Source of the DNA: Pseudomonadota bacterium
Lineage (GTDB): Bacteria > Tectomicrobia > Entotheonellia > Entotheonellales > Entotheonellaceae
Length of the DNA: 64,000 nt
Direction of reading: 5' to 3'
NCBI GenBank assembly: GCA_005777235.1
Contig: SXND01000083.1
Coordinates: forward strand, 1-64,000
Positions 60,846 to 64,000 of this stretch are shown in pieces. The position numbers and the translations under genes are program-made. The notes below the pieces were generated by a model. It had not been told where the DNA came from, made no database searches, and saw only the letters and a list, made by a program, of their open reading frames with translations. Numbering within the stretch: position 1 is the stretch's first letter; the number at the start of each line of letters is the position of its first letter.

Positions 60846-61835
60846 TCACGGAAACACCAGTAGCCCTTGATATGACTTGATGGTGCGGGACAGTGCCTCC
60901 TCGCCTCGGCTCGCGGCACTCTGCAGCCGCTGCTGCAAACGGCGCCGTAGTTTGCGGCTCGGGCTGATCCCCGCTCGGCTGATGCGATAGCCCAGAAAGA
61001 CGGCTGGGGTGGTCGCAGGCTCCACCGCCAGACGTTTGGGATTGAGGGAGAGCCCGCGTGCCTCAGCCAGCCAGGTCGTCAGGGCTGCACGGGCTTCCAG
61101 CAACGGCGCTTTGGTATCGGCAAACAGCACGAAATCATCCATATAGCGCTGGTAGCCAGGGATGTGCAACTGACGTTTGACAAAGTGATCCAGGCCATCC
61201 AGAAAAAAGTTCCCGCACCACTGGCTGAACCATGAGCCCAGAGGCAGCCCATACCCGGCAGTTGGACAACGCTCGCCCAGTGTCGTCGCGGCCAGGGGGC
61301 TACGGTACACCTCGTCGCTAGAGGTAATGATGGTGCGCACCAGGGCCAGCGTGTCTGCATCCACCACACGTGTGGGGAACAAAACCAGCAGGCGGGCGTG
61401 CTGAATGCTCAAAAAGTAGGCGTGAATGTCGAGGTGGAGACGCCAGGCATAGCGGCGCATACAGGCCAGGAAATACAGCACGGCCCGATGGGGACCGCGT
61501 TGGTGGCCAGCGGCAAACGATTGTTCCAGGTAGCGACGCTCAAACACCGGGCCGATTTCGTTGAGTACGGCGTGGTGCAACACCCGGTCGCGCACGGCTG
61601 GGGCCGCAATCAGGCGGGTTTTCGGATCGGCAATGCTGTGCAGCCGCCAGGGCGATGGCCGGTAGCGCTGCGCCAGCAACTCCTGGTGCAGCGCCAACAG
61701 GTGGTAATCGCAGTCGATCTCAAAGCGCGCCACGCTCGGATGACGGCGTTTGCCACGGCGACACGCCCGCCAGGCGCGCCAGAGTGCTTCCTGGCTGGCC
61801 AGGCGTTGGTAACTGCCGGCAGCAAGGGTGTACAT
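60846..61835 (-). CDS. DGR reverse transcriptase
   Basis: ORF 60846..61850; HLDIHAYFLSI, GLPLGSWFSQWCGNFFLDGLD, GYQRYMDDFVLFAD, FLGYRISRAGI; start at MYTLAAGS preferred (GGAG 5' of it). Confidence 0.93.
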   Translation of the reverse strand: MYTLAAGSYQRLASQEALWRAWRACRRGKRRHPSVARFEIDCDYHLLALHQELLAQRYRPSPWRLHSIADPKTRLIAAPAVRDRVLHHAVLNEIGPVFERRYLEQSFAAGHQRGPHRAVLYFLACMRRYAWRLHLDIHAYFLSIQHARLLVLFPTRVVDADTLALVRTIITSSDEVYRSPLAATTLGERCPTAGYGLPLGSWFSQWCGNFFLDGLDHFVKRQLHIPGYQRYMDDFVLFADTKAPLLEARAALTTWLAEARGLSLNPKRLAVEPATTPAVFLGYRISRAGISPSRKLRRRLQQRLQSAASRGEEALSRTIKSYQGLLVFP

Positions 61836-62022
61836 GGAGTCTCCAGCCATGTCGGGCTGAAGCCCGACCTACCGGGAAGCCCGACAACGCGACTGGCACC
61901 GGACTTACGCAAGGGATATTGAGATGGCCCACCCGGACAGTCGCAGCGCTACTGGAACAGGCGGACCAGGAGAGAGGGCCGCTGGCCCTCGGCAGGCGCT
62001 GCATGGCGTGTGCAAGAACGGC

Positions 62023-62162
62023 ATGTTGGGGCGGGACACGGACACACCGGAACCCGAGGTTGTCGTTCTGGTCCTCGGGTTGGTCGTTGTCCCGGTTCGC
62101 GGAGCGCAGGTTCTCGGGCGGATTGTTGAACGAGCCGCCACGAATCACCCGCCTCCAGGCAT
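62023..62162 (-). repeat. DGR template repeat (TR), between avd and RT genes
   Basis: A-rich copy of VR with six AAC codons (GGCTCGTTCAACAATCCGCCCGAGAACCTGCGC...); shared GGGTTCCGGTGTGTCCGTGTCCCGCCCC at the 3' end. Confidence 0.95.
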
Positions 62163-62269
62163 TACGCGCCTGCTTGAGGCGCAGTATGGCACATCCCGCC
62201 GCCAGCGCCAAGGGTGTGGTCCAGGGCCATGGAGTGTTCGGTTGTTGGCCTGCGTTACCCTGGGTGTGG

Positions 62270-62632
62270 TCAGGACGTTGGTTCCGCGCGGGCGGCGAGA
62301 TGCTTGTGCCAGCCGCCAAGCTGGCGTCCAATGTCGTCGGCCAGGCGCAAGGCGTATTGCCCCTGGCGGTCGTCGAGGAAGGTCGTCTCCACCGCCAGGC
62401 GCAGCCGCAGGCGCAGGCGGATGAGCAGGAGATCTGCTTCCGCCAGAGCCGTGTCACGGTCGATGTTTTTTAACGCCAACGTCACCGTATCGAGGCGGTG
62501 TAAGATCTCGGCGGCAAGAGAACAGGCCAGCACATCGTGGGGCTGCGTGCGAGTCTTGTTGAGCAGCCACACGCAGAGATCCCAGGTCACGGTAAAAATT
62601 GGCGCCTGCAGGTCGCGTTGCGTCGGGCTCAT
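62270..62632 (-). CDS. avd: Avd-like DGR accessory protein (four-helix bundle)
   Basis: 120 aa, all-helical, basic; LAAEILHRLDTVTLALKNIDRDTALAEADLLLIRLRLRLRLA; located directly 5' of TR. Confidence 0.75.
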   Translation of the reverse strand: MSPTQRDLQAPIFTVTWDLCVWLLNKTRTQPHDVLACSLAAEILHRLDTVTLALKNIDRDTALAEADLLLIRLRLRLRLAVETTFLDDRQGQYALRLADDIGRQLGGWHKHLAARAEPTS

Positions 62633-63192
62633 GCGCTGCCCACACGGCGTTCACTGCGCCGCAGCAGCCCGGCAAAGGCGGGCATCACGTCCTGCTCCAG
62701 CGCGGCCAGCAGCGGCGTGGCCTGCTCCGCCGTGGCACAGAGCAGCAGTTCCATGGCGGCGAGGCTGGCCGCATCACGGGCGGCGCGATAGGACACGGTC
62801 TTTTCCTGACGGTCATAGCGATAACAGCCCACGGCCAGGTGATCGAGGCACTGACGCATGTGCGCCGTGGCTTTGTCCAACGCGCCGCCGCCCGCGGCAA
62901 GTTGCTGGTAGATGGACATGGCGAGCTGCACGGCTTTGAGATCGCGCAGGGTGTAGCGCCGCTCTTTACCTGGTAGCAGAGCCTCTTCGATGACGGCCTT
63001 GAAACGCGCCTGTTGCTGGCTGGCGCGCTGCTGGATGTCAGCGTCAATGTGCAGGTCATCGCGCTCGATGACCCAGCGGCCACCGACTTTTTGGGCTGGC
63101 AGACGCTTGTGTTCGATCATGTACAACACCTGACGGCGGGTTTTCCCCAGCAGAGCCGTCGCTTGTTCGAGTGAAAGTTGCATAATAGACAT
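62629..63192 (-). CDS. HTH (excisionase/MerR-like) protein with C-terminal helical domain, overlapping avd
   Basis: LSLEQATALLGKTRRQVLYMIEHKRLPAQKVGGRWVIERDDLHI; 4-nt overlap with avd start. Confidence 0.75.
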   Translation of the reverse strand: MSIMQLSLEQATALLGKTRRQVLYMIEHKRLPAQKVGGRWVIERDDLHIDADIQQRASQQQARFKAVIEEALLPGKERRYTLRDLKAVQLAMSIYQQLAAGGGALDKATAHMRQCLDHLAVGCYRYDRQEKTVSYRAARDAASLAAMELLLCATAEQATPLLAALEQDVMPAFAGLLRRSERRVGSA

Positions 63193-63560
63193 TCTCGGGC
63201 ATAGAAGATGGGCTCATGCAGGAGCTTTCTCGGCCACGCTGCCCCCTCCTGGGAGCTGGCACCTCCCCCCAGCGGGGGGAGGCAGGAGGGGGGACACGAC
63301 GGGGGGTGAGGAGACGGGGAACGCCTGGCCGCCCTGTGCCCCCCTCCCAACTTCCCCCCGCTGGGGGGAGGAGTGTCGGCAAGCATCACGTTTCTTATGC
63401 CCGATAATGTCTAATGTGCAGCACCAATGGACACAAGGATAGACAAAAGGACAAAGAGACAGGCTTTGTAGCACAAAAGGACAGACAAATACACAAATAA
63501 ACAATTTGTACGGTCCGCGCTGCGCGCAGGAGAAAGCAAAGGATCAATAAAATCAATGGG

Positions 63561-64000
63561 TCAAGGCTGGGGCGGGACACGGACACACCGGAACCCGAGG
63601 AGGACGTGCTGGAACTCGGGAGGGTCGTTGGCCCGGAACGCGGAGCGCAGGTTCACGGGCGGATTGAAGAACGAGCCGCCACGAATCACCCGACAAGAAC
63701 GATCCTTGAAGGCATAGCACGTCCCATCAGCAGGCCCCAAGGGATCAACCCACACCCCGGCACCATAGTCGTTATACCAGTCCCGCGTCCACTCCCAGAC
63801 ATTGCCGTGCATATCATACAGCCCGAGAGGGTTCGGCTGCTTCTGCCGCACCGCTTGCGCTCCTTTGGCGTTCTCCGCAAACCAGGCATAGTCGCCTAGG
63901 CGCGCAGCATCCGCGCCAAACGACCACGGGAAGCAACTACCCGCACGCGCCGCGTACTCCCACTGTGCTTCGGTCGGCAGATCACCGCCGAGTTGTTGAC
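63561..64000 (-). CDS. DGR target protein 2 (partial; 5' end beyond window): FGE-sulfatase domain with VR2
   Basis: LPTEAQWEYAARAGSCFPW...NPLGLYDMHGNVWEWTRDWYNDYG...CRVIRGGSFFNPPVNLRSAFRANDPPEFQHVLLGFRCVRVPPQP*. Confidence 0.92.
   Translation of the reverse strand, partial: QQLGGDLPTEAQWEYAARAGSCFPWSFGADAARLGDYAWFAENAKGAQAVRQKQPNPLGLYDMHGNVWEWTRDWYNDYGAGVWVDPLGPADGTCYAFKDRSCRVIRGGSFFNPPVNLRSAFRANDPPEFQHVLLGFRCVRVPPQP
63564..63692 (-). repeat. DGR variable repeat VR2
   Basis: 129-nt gapless alignment to TR; 15 mismatches at TR adenines and one G-to-T. Confidence 0.93.

Noticed and set aside
61720-62457. Long minus-strand ORF (245 aa) covering the TR and the avd 3' end
   Set aside because: It contains the TR in frame only because TR mirrors coding VR; the rest is out of frame with avd and has no recognisable domain. 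Treated as non-coding TR RNA plus spacer.

Overview
High-GC bacterial chromosomal window of about 64 kb; the lineage cannot be proven from sequence alone. It mixes ordinary housekeeping and metabolic genes (ribE, GTP cyclohydrolase II, larB, larC, gpsA, purD, glnB, rsmE, prmA, hrcA, holB, rny, an asparaginase, hydantoinase A/B) with a heavy load of mobile DNA. The main finding is a diversity-generating retroelement (DGR) at about 59.7-64.0 kb. It contains a reverse transcriptase with YMDD and the DGR-like LGSWFSQ motif, an Avd-like four-helix protein, a co-operonic HTH protein, and a 138-nt adenine-rich template repeat (TR). It has two target genes with an FGE-sulfatase/C-type-lectin fold whose C-terminal variable repeats (VR1, VR2) differ from the TR almost only at TR adenines. 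By hand alignment, VR1 has 16 of 16 mismatches at A, and VR2 has 15 of 16. Other notable features: a degenerate group II intron (domain V recognisable) inside a tnpB gene; several tnpB elements preceded by a short conserved RHH-like ORF missing from the ORF track; a pair of 132-bp MITE-like elements; long perfect palindromes and REP-like repeats; and remnants of AIPR and AbiEii defence/toxin genes. All calls come from reading the sequence and ORF track; no database search was run.
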